DNA of 64,000 nucleotides from Epiperipatus broadwayi (lineage: Eukaryota; Onychophora; Udeonychophora; Euonychophora; Peripatidae). Below are positions 45,227 through 57,130 of this stretch, piece by piece (the stretch's first letter is position 1; every line of letters starts with the position of its first letter). The stretch lies in the NCBI GenBank assembly GCA_028023455.1, contig JAQFVV010000050.1, forward strand, positions 3,600,626-3,664,625, in the 5' to 3' direction. The position numbers and the translations under genes are program-made. The notes below the pieces were generated by a model. That model saw only the letters and a list, made by a program, of their open reading frames with translations, was not told where the DNA came from and did not search any database.

Positions 45227-45487
45227 GCAAATCGATGTCTGTATTTTTTCAAAATAATATACTTAAATTTATAAATAAATATTAGAAAATACAGTGCTTA
45301 AAAGTTTATAAAAAATATATCTATAAACGTCACTTAGGAGCGCTTTCAAGTTTAAAAGTTGATTCTTTAAAAGTATTAGTTGACAAAAACTATAAGGATA
45401 GTTGAAAGCGCTCCTAAGTGACGTCTATAAATATATTTTTTATAAACTTTTAGTACTGTCTTTTCTAATATTTATTTATAAATTTAC
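45227..45487. mobile_element. hairpin element, long AT-rich arms
   Basis: AAATTTATAAATAAATATTA, GAAAATACAGTGCTTAAAAG, TCTATAAACGTCACTTAGGA and GCGCTTTCAA on the left pair with the right arm ending at 45487. The loop is about 40 bp. The left flank (AAATCGATGTCTGTATTTTT, TCAAAATAATAT) is the inverse of the right end of the palindrome at 29.8 kb. Confidence 0.85.
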
Positions 45488-45894
45488 ATATATATATATA
45501 TATAATGATAAAATCAAAGTTCCAAAAGTTCTTGGAAATTTTAATAGAATCTCATGATGTTTTCTGACACTTTTAGATGGGTTAAATAAGTTTTGTGTTT
45601 AAATTCATGTATACCCCAACTTAAATCTTCTCTTTCAATATAATTTTATTTGACCTAAGAGTGAATATAGAGAATTCAATGAGAAATCACAAGTTTTAGG
45701 TTACAGAGTGATATATACAAAGAAATTATGATCTAAAAAATCAATAAATTACAAAACAAGTGCTATTATATAGTTCTATATCATTTTGCTAAAAGGTGGA
45801 AAGGTCATTTGTTTTGTCTATATTCAAATGTTACTGTTAAAAAACGTTGCTTCGGTGAGTTATAGGTGAAAAATAATTATCCCTTAATTGTTGT
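45488..45894. other. unassigned DNA
   Basis: A (TA)n run at 45489-45504. Nothing else is recognised. Confidence 0.45.
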
Positions 45895-46440
45895 TTTCTA
45901 ATAGACTCTTTAAAGAGTGTTTATTCAGATGCTGTGTAAGCCAGTTGTGGGTTCCCCGGTTAGTATGGTCAGGTATGGGTCTTCCTTTTTCTTGTCTGTT
46001 TCTTGAATGTTTTTAATTAAGTTGAAGAAGCAGTTATTAAGGTCATCGGATTGTAGCTTTTAAAAAATTGCTATGCATCTGGTTAATCAGATGGCAAAGT
46101 TTGTGAATGTAGCAAGTCTGATTACCAAGAAATCGCCTCTTTTTATAATCACTTGAAGTGACATTAAATCTGGACCATTATTTTTAATGTGTTTGTGAAA
46201 GTTGTGTTTTAGATGTTGCCAGACTGGGAAAAGGTTAAGGATATGGTCAGTATCTTCTGGGCTAAAAAGACAGAGACAGCAAATAGAATCTATGGTAAAA
46301 CTTAAATCTTGTTCAAAGATTTTATCCATGTAATAAAGTTACCAAGTTTCAAACAAATCATTTCATAGTGAAATGTTACAATATTAATTTTGTTTTCTTT
46401 AAATAATAATAGCAGTATTGGCGAATCTCTTCTATTCCAT
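45895..46440 (-). pseudogene. non-LTR retrotransposon ORF2 C-terminus (zinc-knuckle region)
   Basis: The frame 46087-46329 reads FTIDSICCLCLFSPEDTDHI, LNLFPVWQHLKHNFHKH, a CxxC..ED..HIL..(C)P pattern that in LINEs of the jockey/L1/I type follows the reverse transcriptase and RNase H-like regions. The third Cys of the usual CCHC-like set reads Phe. After the stop, open pieces (DPYLTILTGEPTTGLHSI) continue to about 45900 in another frame. The upstream reverse transcriptase is not seen. Confidence 0.45.
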
Positions 46441-47490
46441 AAGATACATTGCAGCACTTAAATTACATTCCATGAGTTATAGAACTTAAATGTTTAGCTC
46501 CTGAGTTTACACTTTATAGCACTTCAAATTGCAGCATTTAAAGTATACTCCACAATGAGATGTTTTTTTTATATTATCTTATGTTTAGTCCATTTTGTTT
46601 ATAATTAAAACTCCAAAATATTATTTAAATATATAGCAAATAAACCTTACATGTTTTATTTGTTAAAATGCAAATTGATAGACAGAACCGAACCAAGATC
46701 CAGAGCTTAAATTCTCCCCCCCCCCCGATAACACATTTATGTCACTATCCTAAATACGGTTTCTATGTTTTGACTCAATTTCACCTTGTTGCTAAGGACT
46801 CAGCAATTAAGAGTTACATTTTTGTCCGTACATTCATTTAATAAAAAGTTCTTGTGAACACTTAGCATTCATAATAATAAAATATTTTCTTAACTTTACA
46901 ATAAAATACATGTAAGGAATAACAAAAATAAATAAATTTACAAATTAAAATACATTTTCAAAATCATATTTTAAATAAATTATAAACATGCTTTGTACAT
47001 TTAATATATGAAAATCAATATTTTAAATACTTATACATAAAAAATAATGTTTTAATACATGTAATGGAATACGGTCATAATCATATAAATATATAATACA
47101 TATGCATTCATACACATACTATAAATAATTATTGACAATTTCGTTTGTCTATATTCACATATCATTTGTGAAATGTAAGCAGTAAATAGAAACTTAAACA
47201 AATGAATCTATCAATACATAATTCACTTCATCAGACCCTTCTAATAATAAATATTAAATTATAATCTATTGCTATATGAAATAAAATAACAAATATACCA
47301 TTTGTAAAAATTAAAGTTATGCATGCCATTTTACACTAAGATGTATTGTCAATCACTGTCTATTAGTGAGGTAAACTAACTATTTGATCACTTTGAAAAC
47401 AATTTAAAATTAAAATAAAGTAAACCAACTATTTTTTTTTAGAAATATAATACTTCTAAATTTAAATCCAGGATGATGACATTTTACATA
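46441..47490. other. AT-rich DNA, no gene seen
   Basis: A poly-C run at 46717-46726 is the only notable local feature. Confidence 0.5.
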
Positions 47491-47497
47491 TATGTTC

Positions 47498-47932
47498 ACT
47501 AGAGGGAGCTTACCCCTAGCTGCAATCAAGCTTTAATTTATAAGTGCCGAAAGATAAAGAATTCAAAATCTCTATCAGAAGGTTCCTCAAGCTTATGGCT
47601 CACCTCAGTGAAGATCTAGGACTCCAGACCCTAGACCCAAAATACCAACTCAAAAGTCAGCAATTACCTAATACATTACTAACAATTTGAAAACCTGAAT
47701 TTGAAAGTGATAGTAACATATTAGTTAACTGCTGACTTTTGAGTTGTATTTTGGATCTAGTGTCTGGAGAGCGCATCACTGAGGTGAGCCATAAGCTTGA
47801 AACCAATTGGTCTGGGGATAAAAATCATCCAATGGAGATTTTGAATTCTTTCTCATTAAGCATTTATAAATTAAAGCTTGATTGGAGCTATTAGTAAACT
47901 CCCTCTAGTGAACTTTTAATACAAGCTTAAAA
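47498..47932. mobile_element. family C palindromic element, about 435 bp
   Basis: GTTCACTAGAGGGAGCTTAC, GCAATCAAGCTTTAATTTAT, GAATTCAAAATCTC, CTCAAGCTTATGGCTCACCT and ACTCAAAAGTCAGCA on the left pair with the right arm ending CTCCCTCTAGTGAAC. The loop is about 60 bp. A hammerhead-like motif lies in the right arm, with a poorer mirror copy in the left. Confidence 0.85.
47774..47817 (+). ncRNA. hammerhead-like motif, family C
   Basis: CTGAGGT stands for CTGANGA (A9 to T), G, stem II AGC/GCT with loop CATAA, T, GAA, a 4-bp stem III ACCA/TGGT with loop AT, C, then TGGGG. Cleavage triplet GTC is canonical. Stem I is only two to three pairs. The A9 change argues against activity as it stands. Confidence 0.45.
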
Positions 47933-48059
47933 GGAAGTTACACAATTTGTGTCTTGTTTTATTATATATATATATATATATATATGAGAATAAATCAGTG
48001 ACTGCATAATACTACTTGAAACTCAGATATAATAAATGAGTACAAACCAATACTAGAAT

Positions 48060-48440
48060 ATTTTAACAAGGCTTACTGCATTTAGAGACACAAAGTCTGA
48101 ATCAAGCAACATAAATAAAAGATAACTTCTTACTTATTAAGCTACAAATTGATAATAAATTGATTTCAATATTATTATGAACCCAAGTGCAAATTTAAAT
48201 AAACTTAGATTGCAAAAACTAATAAAAAAACATATTTCATGTTATGAACACAAAACACAATTAATAAATAAACAATTTATGCTTTGAAAAAACTCCAAAC
48301 ATAAGAAGAAATTATTGATGGCATAACATTATTTAAAACTACTCTTGAAATTACTATACTTATCAACCTGCATCTAAATAAGTAAAAGATTAATTTTCAT
48401 CTATATTGCTTGATTCAGACTTTGTGTTTCTAAATATAGA
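48060..48440. repeat. inverted-repeat element
   Basis: TTTAGAGACACAAAGTCTGA with ATCAAGCAA (48077-48107) pairs with TTGCTTGATTCAGACTTTGT with GTTTCTAAA (48405-48435). The enclosed 300 bp are AT-rich without a frame. Confidence 0.75.
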
Positions 48441-48489
48441 TAACACTGATGAAACAGTCAAGCATTGGCTGGTACTTGTCTGATATATA

Positions 48490-49000
48490 TATATACAAAT
48501 TTTCACTAATGTCGATAAACAAAATATAGCTTTAAAAGAAATAAAGTGATCAATTTAAGAACTTCATGCATTCATTCCAAAGCCCTTTAGATTGGCTTAT
48601 ATAAATGAATATAGATAAAAAGATTAGACAGTCCATTTTCATGTTTTGAAAGATTTTATCTTGTGCTTTGGATTGAGAAGGTTTCACATGCTCAATAAAC
48701 CAGCATTGACTTGTTAATATAATTAGTATGTAATATTAATCACCAGGAAAATTTTGTATTCATATATTTCATTATTACATCTAATATTGACAGGCTGTAA
48801 ATTGAAAAATTTCATTAATATCCATAGTTATAATATAGCTTAAAAAAAGTAATGTTATCAAATTAAGATCTTCATTTTTTCATTCCAAAGTACTTTGGAT
48901 TGTCATATATGAATAAATACAGGTAAAAGGATGTTGGACCATTCTTATCTTTACAATAGACTTTATCTTGTGCTTTGGCCTGAGAGCATGGAGAATTGAG
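48490..49000. repeat. 308-bp direct tandem repeat, about 1.7 copies
   Basis: CATTCCAAAG at 48573 recurs at 48881, and the blocks around it (ATAGCTT, AATTTAAGAACTTCAT, TTTTATCTTGTGCTTTGG) keep the same order, with substantial divergence. Related to the repeat at 42250-42660 through the ACTTTATCTTGTG.TTTGG block. Confidence 0.7.
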
Positions 49001-49688
49001 GTGAACCTGTGGTGATGGCATTTTTCATCATGACCCTACTTAATAACTTAAATTAAATATAAAAGAAATGAAAGGAATGAATAAAAACATAAGAGATCAG
49101 CAAAAACAAAGACTAACTATAACATCAAGAGCATTACAGAGAAGAAGAAGAATTATTCATTATCATTAATAATCAAAAAAATAAAATCAGCAATCAACCT
49201 TGTGACTGAATTTGAAAGTGGTCCATAATAGACTAGGCTAATTATCTAGCTCTTGCCAAACATGGGGCAGATTCTATAAACAATAGTTTGGATGTACAAA
49301 CTTAAATGCTAACCTGTCAGAATGTAACTATTAAAAAGATAATGCTGGGATACTAAACCAAACTGACCATAATCAATACCCTCTGGCCATTTAGTACTAT
49401 TAATATATTGGTCAACTATAAACTTAATTTTGAATTAATTATAAAACTTAGTACATGAACATTAAAGAATATCCCCTTGCACCATACAGTATTAGACAAA
49501 TAATCAAATAATCAAGTGGATGTCCAAAGCACTAAACACAAACCCCAATCTACATAACTAATTGCTATGCATGAATCCAACCCAGGGAGCAAAAGCTCTA
49601 TAACTGTTCCTGTGAGCAAAAGATAAATAAATAAATAAAACTCATATTTTAAACCTGTTTATGATTAAATGGTCATCACATATTTACC
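49001..49688. other. unassigned DNA
   Basis: No frame or family repeat is supported. Confidence 0.45.
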
Positions 49689-49880
49689 TTGCTATGATGT
49701 CATGATGGTCAACATTGTTTCTACATGCTGAATTTTATAATTGACCATGTATTGGCCTGTCCTCTGGACATTCCAGTGCTACTCGCTGACTTTTCTAATT
49801 TTCAGTTAAAAAATGAGACACATTGTAAACATAAAATTCAGTGCGTAGAAACAATGTTGACCTTCATGACGTCATAGCAA
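49689..49880. mobile_element. MITE with about 50-bp terminal inverted repeats
   Basis: TTGCTATGATGTCATGATGG, TCAACATTGTTTCTAC and TGAATTTTAT on the left are matched in inverse by ATAAAATTCA, GTAGAAACAATGTTGA and CATGACGTCATAGCAA on the right. The total is about 192 bp, with a single-copy centre of about 90 bp. No transposase. Confidence 0.85.
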
Positions 49881-50879
49881 AATACCAATTAAATAAATCC
49901 ACTGGAATAACTTAAACAAATATAAATTTATTAATAACAATAAAATTAAATTAAGATCTGTTGAGGTATAAATATACATTTAGCATTCCGATTTTGATAA
50001 ATATATAAAAAATATGCTATTAGATAGTAATTTATGTGTATCTCAATAGATCTACATAAAACTCACTTATATATAAGCACTCAGATATGCTGTATAATAA
50101 TTTAAAATTGCCCTCTTTGAAATATCATAAATCAATAATAACAATTTATTTTTATAATACAAAATAATTAATTTTAATATATATATTGTGCCCTTGTCTG
50201 TAGAAAGGTCAATTACTAAAAAAATTTTAAATTTTAAGTTATGCTTGTATGATATATAAATAATAATAGGATAATTAGATTTTATAGTACAATTTAAAGC
50301 TGAAAATACCTGGTATATAAAAATGTAATAAATTATTTTAAAAGAAAACAGTTAAATAAAGCTTAATTATATCCTTGTTTATGGTTGTAAAAGCTGGCCA
50401 TATAAAATAATACAGCTATAAGTAGTTTAAAAGTATATTAATAATTTGAGTATAATATTTTAAAATTAATAAATTAAATAAACGCTATATGTAGTGTATA
50501 ATTATATTTAATAATCAAAATTAATAGAGTATGTTTTATTAATAAACTTTAGGATGGTGAGAATTATATTTAGTTCTACAAGTTTTAATTATTTTCCAAA
50601 ATTTTATAAAACATATCAGTTTTGGTAATTTAGACCGAGACGTAAATAAAAAATTATTTGATAAAGTTAGTAAACACGTGACTGTATATTATATACCTTC
50701 ACACGCACGCTTGTTAAAATAATAATAAAGTTTGTGAATTTGAAACTAGATATAATTGCCATCGATCATTAAAGTAAAAGTTAAAATATTAAATATTGTT
50801 TTAATAGTTATTTTAAAAGTTTAAATAATTTTATAAAACTATAATTGAATTTAAAAATACTAATCTAAATAATATTTTG
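49881..50879. other. AT-rich stretch, nothing recognised
   Basis: No supported frame or repeat. Confidence 0.5.
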
Positions 50880-53800
50880 AGACATGACGTCATCAATTCT
50901 CTATTTTAAGCGTCTATTCTGTTATAAAATTAAAATGGATAAATTTGTTCGCGCTAAAATAAAGTTATTAACCAATCAACGGAGGTAAATTAGCAGACAA
51001 AATATAAGAATTATACGAAGCAGGGGAAGAAGTAATGTGTAAGTGAAAGAGAAAGTAACACATTTTTTTAGCTGATAACACCGTAGCTGGAAAAGTGATA
51101 TAAATTTAAAATTTAGTATTTATTTTAAAAGTTCTTCTGTAACATATAATATATTTGACTGTATCGACATGGATTGCTAATTTTAAAAGTTATCTTACCA
51201 GGGAATTTTATTCAAGTTTAACCAAAAACCTACAGTAGAGATGGAAGTACAAGGAAAATTACCTAAAAATATTACTGAAGGAAAAATATTTGGAAATTGT
51301 CTTAATACAGCTTTATTTATGCTCAACCGGAAATTTATCATTATAACTCAAAGAAATATAATTAGGACGCTGTATGAAAACCTAAAGGAGAAGTTACTTG
51401 CCATCAGGAAAAAATTATGACGCACCAATTTTATAATGTTAATTTAAAGTTATTTATTCTTCTCTATGGAAAAATTTAATATGCGTTTTTATTATAAAGA
51501 AAAATAATGATGAAGAAAAATGTTTATCTTTTAAAGGAAAACATTATTAAAAATATAGTACAAGAATTTTAAAAATAAAGAAAAAGTAATAGAACAATAT
51601 GAAAGTGCTATTATATATTTTATAGAAGAGGAGCCGAAAACTTTATCTAGTTAAAAATATTATAAAGTATTCAATGGAGGAAATGCTTGATCTAAAAATA
51701 TAAAATTAAATTACTTAATGAAAATGGATCCAGGAAAACAGGAAAATTATTGAAGATTTAAATAAAGTACCTAGAAAATGCATCGGAACAATCGCGCGGG
51801 AAAATACTAGCAGACAATAGTAGAAGAGAATATCATGAATTGATAATTGTATACAATATTGTGAAAACCAAGGATTGTCGTATATGAATATTTATTAAAC
51901 AGAGTAGTAATTGTTTTACTTTAAAATAGAACATTAAGTGACTGAAGAAGAAATGAAATATTTTTTTTTTTAGCTTTAATATGAACGATTTTCAAGCAAG
52001 TTCGATAAAGAAGTACCGTAAATATAATTTAAATATTTTTACTGATTATATTTAAAATATAAAATGCTATGTGAGATTAGGGAAAACATATAAACATAAA
52101 TTTAATAATAATGAGATTTAAATATAATAGCTTAATAGAATGATAGAAATATTGTTTTTAAAAATAAAGTGTATGTATGGGAATTATATACCTACAAGAA
52201 TCAATGGGATGGTGAAGCCTACAGAACACGATCGAGAAGATAAAGATCGTTTTGGTAATTTTGATATTTATTTATAATGCATAATGTATTTTTTTAGATC
52301 ATCGATTGATTAAGAATGATGTGTGAAAGTTTAAATTCTATGTACGCATTTTATACAACATTAAAACATATTATGAGATAGGAGTAATTTTAAATATGCA
52401 TGCAATAGGTTATTTAAAGTATAATTAATAATATAATATAACAGAACAATTGTGTGATTCTTTTGAACTTTCATGTTGTAAAGTATTCAAATATTTTAAA
52501 ATAGTTTGTATATGATAAATATACGAGAAAAGTAGTAAAAGATTTTCTTAAAGAACAGCGGTATAGTTTTTGAAATAAATGAATTTTATTATTGTTAGAA
52601 ATGTAGATAGGAATTTGTCGATGTACTGTATCGAAAAATCTTGAGAAATAAGATCGGATAGTGACTTGGTAGTACTAGTGTAGAGGAAACCAAGATGATG
52701 TTTGTTAAGAAATAAGAAAAATAAAGTATTTGGATCATAGTTAGTTTGTGTGATTTCAGTATAGCTAACTAAGCCCTATCACTGAACACATATATTTTGG
52801 ACAGTGTTTTTTTTGCGTATCTTTTAAACTTTTTGATGTTATATAAAGCTGAAGAAATAGCTTTAGCATCACTACTATAATAGAGGTGGGTAGACAGATA
52901 AAGGTCACTCCTCTATAGTGTTTTTTATTCACTGTGCCATTATTGTCAAGGTTTATGACGGATAATATTCTAGTTATATTTTTGATCCTGTGCATCTATT
53001 TTCGCTATCCTTGTTTCGTGAATCTGCATCGTCAGAAAGATATTTTTAAAGAAATAATGAATAAAATAGAACTGAGGATATATTATCGTTCAAGTAAGAA
53101 TAGTTTATTTACTGGAATGTGTTAGAATTGTGTAACTTTAAAAGTGAAAGTACAAAATATCATAAAGAGAGAAAGAATCATATGATACAGTTTAAAATCA
53201 ATTCGGAAATGAATATAAGATTTTTTAAAAAGAGAAATCTAAACAAAGTTTTTTATAAAATTGATAATAAAATTTTAATGTTTTAAATAATTTTTAGAAA
53301 ATAAATATTGCATATTTGATAAGAAATAATTCAATAATGTGTAATAGACATATATTTAGGTATGGTGTGTTAATAGTTGTAATTACCATCCGAAGTAAGG
53401 CTTGAATGAGTATATTAGATTAATAAACATCGGATAATGAACAATCAAACCGAATACCGAATGTAGAAGAATGTTTGAATTAGTAGGATTCCATACAACT
53501 AATATAAAAATAGAATTTTATTGTTTTTGTAGAATGTTTACTATGAATGTAAAATTTGTAAAAATATAAATTTAATAATAGTAGGGATATAAAGTGTTAA
53601 TAATAAATATATGATAAATACATTTTGTAACAAGCTAAACTATAATAAGAAATCCAATAATAATAATACTGTATTTTCTTAAGCATTTAAAAGATAAGAG
53701 TTAACTAGAAAAAATAAATAGAAGTTTGATTTCATTTTTATAAACTAGTAAAATAATTTTGTGATAGGAGAGTAAGGATATCCATGTACATAATGTAAAA

Positions 53801-53880
53801 TATTGTTATTTGTTTATGTTATTAATAAACTTTGTTGTAAATTTATTTTAAAGCTTTGTGTCTTCGTTGTTATTTCTCCA
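50880..53880 (+). other. purine-skewed segment without recognised repeats; possible transcription unit
   Basis: About 3 kb in which the plus strand is visibly A/G-rich over T/C and no window repeat family is inserted. At its left edge TGACGTCA (50885-50892), TTCGCGC (50947) and CCAAT (50970) lie within 90 bp, and an E2F-like CGCGCGGGAAAA is at 51795. At the right edge AATAAA (53823) is followed 30 bp later by the T/G-rich TGTGTCTTCGTTGTTATTT, a plausible polyadenylation site. A 59-codon frame, 51241-51420 (MEVQGKLPKNITEGKIFGNC to LLAIRKKL), and a shorter stretch near 52165-52240 (VYVWELYTYKNQWDGEAYR) look protein-like but match nothing I know. A non-coding RNA, a fast-evolving gene with introns, or coincidence are all open. 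Confidence 0.25.
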
Positions 53881-55390
53881 CATGGATGCATGATATCGCA
53901 ATACACTTATAATTGCAACAGACATATATAGTTGTTTGCACAAAAAGGTAAACCTAAAGTGTTATAATAATTTTGAAAATTTATTTATATGATAAAATTA
54001 AAAGATCATAATTATATTATTTATTGGTCATAAGTTGGTTGCCACAATGTTACATTGAATATATGCTAATGTTGCCACACGTATTCTGTTGTCAGATTAT
54101 TAAAATACTACCACCCACGTAATTATTTATTTATTTAGGAAGTAATAATACTTATATTATACTATTGTTGTTATTATTATTATTTATTATTGTTAGTTAC
54201 TGAGTAGTGAATTTATGACATAAAATTCCCTTTTCATAGTTTACTACCGTAATTTTAAATCAGTAAAAATACAATTTATGAACCTGAGATTTGATTTTAT
54301 TTTATTTATTCTCTTTATTTACTTAATTTATTTAATTGAGCTAGATTCTTATTACAAAGAATATTAAGACATGATTATTATTTTAATTGTAGTGAAAAGA
54401 GTTTAAAAGTCGTAAGAATACTATAAATTAGTTATTTAGTATAGTAAAAGGGGGAATAGTATTCTTATGCCATTGGGATAGTATCATGTGGATAATATCT
54501 CAATGTAGTCTATCTCGTTCCCCGTATCGTCACTCCATGTCTCATGAAAATAATAAACATTTGTTAATTTATTTTTAGAAATATAACCGTATTTGTATTT
54601 TAAAAATTAGAGCTAGTAATCATTTTAATTAATGCTGGATATTTCATGTATTTATTTCGTTTAACTGAGCTAGAACCCGTAAATATTATAATCAGTATAA
54701 TAAATAAATTTTAATAGGAGTGGACGATCGACGAGAGCGGTGGGGGAGAGGTTAGAATATATATGTGGAAGATGACTGATTTTAATATATATATATAAGT
54801 ACCTATTCTAATGTGTATACATACTAAAGTTTATATCCTAATGATATTTTATTAATTAATAAATAAACTTATTAAATAAAATATTTTTATTACTAATTGT
54901 AATTACTTTTACTAAACACATTTTGAAAGGTTAAAGAATGTTTTCCCTGTTTGAAAAAAAAATCCTATATGAAAGATTCTTATTTTCTTTTTCAAGTTAC
55001 TTTTAATTGTAAACATCTAAAAAAATTTGCTGGAAAGCTCTTTTGTTTTCCATCTCCAATATAGAAAGTTTCTGATTCTCTTTTAATAAATAAAACTGGA
55101 AATAGTCATTTATTAATTTGTTTTATTATTTTAGCATTAGTTGAATAATTTATTCAAAAATATTTACCTTTAAATCCAGGTAACTTCTTCCATCAGTGCT
55201 TGACATCATTCTTTACGAAATAAATATCAGCATGAATAATTTTTACATAACCAGCAGTCATTATAAATGTGTGCTCCTTTGGAATTTGATAAAACTGCTC
55301 ATATATATATATATCATGATATCTTTTTCAGTAACTTGCTAACATTAAAATCTTTTGGCAAGCTGGCCTATTCTAAACAGTATATTGGCT
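53881..55390. other. AT-rich DNA, no gene seen
   Basis: No supported feature. A small GC-richer patch lies at 54716-54755. Confidence 0.45.
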
Positions 55391-55523
55391 TATTATATAC
55401 CTGTGTCTATATATGTAATATATAGGGTATATGAGCACAGACTTTCATACGACCACCACTCTCCACACTATCTCATAACACTGATACACTTGAACACACA
55501 TATGGTGAAAAGATAAATAATCA

Positions 55524-55565
55524 CCAATATACGTAGTTCATGCTAAACCGGCAATCATCAGTTGG
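55524..55565 (-). ncRNA. hammerhead motif 1 of the 55.4-kb palindrome
   Basis: Minus strand: CCAA, CTGATGA, TTGCC with loop GGTTT and AGCAT (stem II weakened to about three pairs), GAA, CTACGTAT, A, TTGG. Core bases are intact. The first pair of stem III is lost. Confidence 0.7.
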
Positions 55566-55981
55566 TCCAGATTACCATCTCTACACATATATGCTGTAAG
55601 TGCTCAGACATACATTAAGATAGCCAATCCTCATACTTTAATGGGCAGGCTTCAATCTACTCCACACTAAACTTTTCAACCATCCATCCAATTGGAAATC
55701 TGATGATGGAATGCTCAAAGGCCATCCCGAGGCTGAGATTCTTGTCACACCCATGTTGAACTGAAATCAATCTGATCCCTCATGTACGGGACATAATCCA
55801 TTTATACATATACAAGGGATGGGCAGACATCTCTATTATGTAATACTGAAATACGGGCTTATTATATACCTATATCAAAATATGTAATATATAGGGTATA
55901 TGAGCACATAGTATGCAAATTGGCTATCTTAATATATATCTGAGCACTTATTGCATATATGTGTAGAGATGATAATCTGGA

Positions 55982-56022
55982 CCAACTGATGATGCTGGTT
56001 TAGCATGAAATACATATATTGG
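55982..56022 (+). ncRNA. hammerhead ribozyme motif with complete core (55.98 kb)
   Basis: CCAA, CTGATGA, stem II TGCT/AGCA with loop GGTTT and one unpaired T, GAA, stem III ATA/TAT with loop CA, A, TTGG. Every conserved core position is present, stems I and III pair fully, and the cleavage triplet is TAT-A (NUH satisfied). Cleavage would fall after the A at 56018. It is the best copy of family A. The one concern is the lost first pair of stem II. Confidence 0.8.
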
Positions 56023-56435
56023 TGATTATTTATCTTTTCAACATATATGTGTTGAAGTGTATCAGTGTTATGAGGTAGAGTGGAGAGTGGTGGGTCATGT
56101 AAAAGTCTGTGCTCATATATAGATACAGTTGTATAATAAGCCTGTGTTTCAGTTATTACATAGTAGAGATGTCTGTCCATCCCTTGTATATGTATTAAAT
56201 TGATTATGTCCTTTACATGAGGGATCAGATTGACCTTAGGTCAATGTGGGTATGACAACAATCTTGGCCTCAGGGTGGCCTTTGAGCATTCCATCATCAG
56301 ATTTTCAATTGGATGGACGGTTGAAGAGTTGGAGTGTGGAGTAGATTAAAGACTGTCCATTAAAGTATGAAGATTGGCTATCTTAATATATACCTGAGCA
56401 CTTATTAAATATATGTGTAAAGATGGTAATCTGGA

Positions 56436-56477
56436 ACAACTGATGATTGCTAGTTTAGCATGAAATATAGATATTGG
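56436..56477 (+). ncRNA. hammerhead motif 3 of the 55.4-kb palindrome
   Basis: ACAA, CTGATGA, TTGCT with loop AGTTT and AGCAT (four inner pairs), GAA, ATATAGAT, A, TTGG. The core is intact, with one mismatch each in stems I and III. Same orientation as the motif at 55982, whose TTGG lies 455 bp upstream. Confidence 0.75.
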
Positions 56478-57090
56478 TGATTATTTATCCTTTTGACATA
56501 TATGTGTTCAAGTATATGAGTGTTATGAGACAGTGTGGAGTGTGGTTGGTCATGTGAAAGTCTGTGCTAATATACTCTATATATTACATATATTGATACC
56601 GGTATATAAGAAGCCTGTATTTCAGTTATTATAAGATATCTATTGTAACATAAAACAAGCTTATTTTAGATTTCTTTTTTTAATTGTAAATTTCTTTTTT
56701 AATTATCAAAATCAGAATAAAACATTAAATGGACCTTTTATATGTTTTATTTATAATATTTTTTTTTTTAAATTCAAAATTCCTATTATAAGTATTGTTA
56801 CATTTTCATTTACCATTGTTAAACTCCCTCCACTCACAATTTCGACGGCATCCATTTCAGATAAATACAGTAATGATTACTAGTAATCATTTTCGAAACT
56901 AGAGATTATCTCTAGCACAGATATAAACTTTAAACCTCAGTTAAAGATTAATATATCTGATTTTTTTTTTTTTAATTTTCGCACACAGAGTTATTCACCT
57001 TTCTCTGTCCCGTATGTAATTTCTTTATAGATATAATAAACATCTCCATACTTCATATATATATATATATATGAGAGATAGTGACCTGGG

Positions 57091-57130
57091 CCAACTGATG
57101 AGTGATGGTTCAGCAAGAAATGCAACTTGG
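57091..57130 (+). ncRNA. hammerhead motif, upstream repeat of R4
   Basis: CCAA, CTGATGA, GTGAT with loop GGTTC and AGCAA (stem II reduced to two or three pairs), GAA, ATGCAAC, TTGG. The core and stem I are intact (with outer GAC/GTC pairing on either side). Stem III is disrupted by the CAT to CAA change. Confidence 0.7.

Larger units (their letters stand above)
55395..56640. mobile_element. family A compound palindrome, about 1.25 kb, with three hammerhead motifs
   Basis: The left part (55395-55916) holds the family A left arm plus a longer centre (CCATCCAATTGGAAATCTGA, GATGGAATGCTCAAAGGCC, TCTGATCCCTCATGTA, ATACAAGGGATGG.CAGAC). Inverse copies of all these follow on the right, where the hammerhead-bearing arm (CTTTAATGG, AAGATAGCCAATCTTCATAC, GTGCTCAG) appears twice in the same orientation (55917-56130 and 56340-56600). 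The right half is therefore more than one unit long. The 83-codon minus frame is a by-product. Confidence 0.85.

Noticed and set aside
49860-49880. TGACGTCA as a cAMP-response element.
   Set aside because: It lies inside a MITE terminal repeat, so it is part of the transposon end rather than evidence of a promoter.
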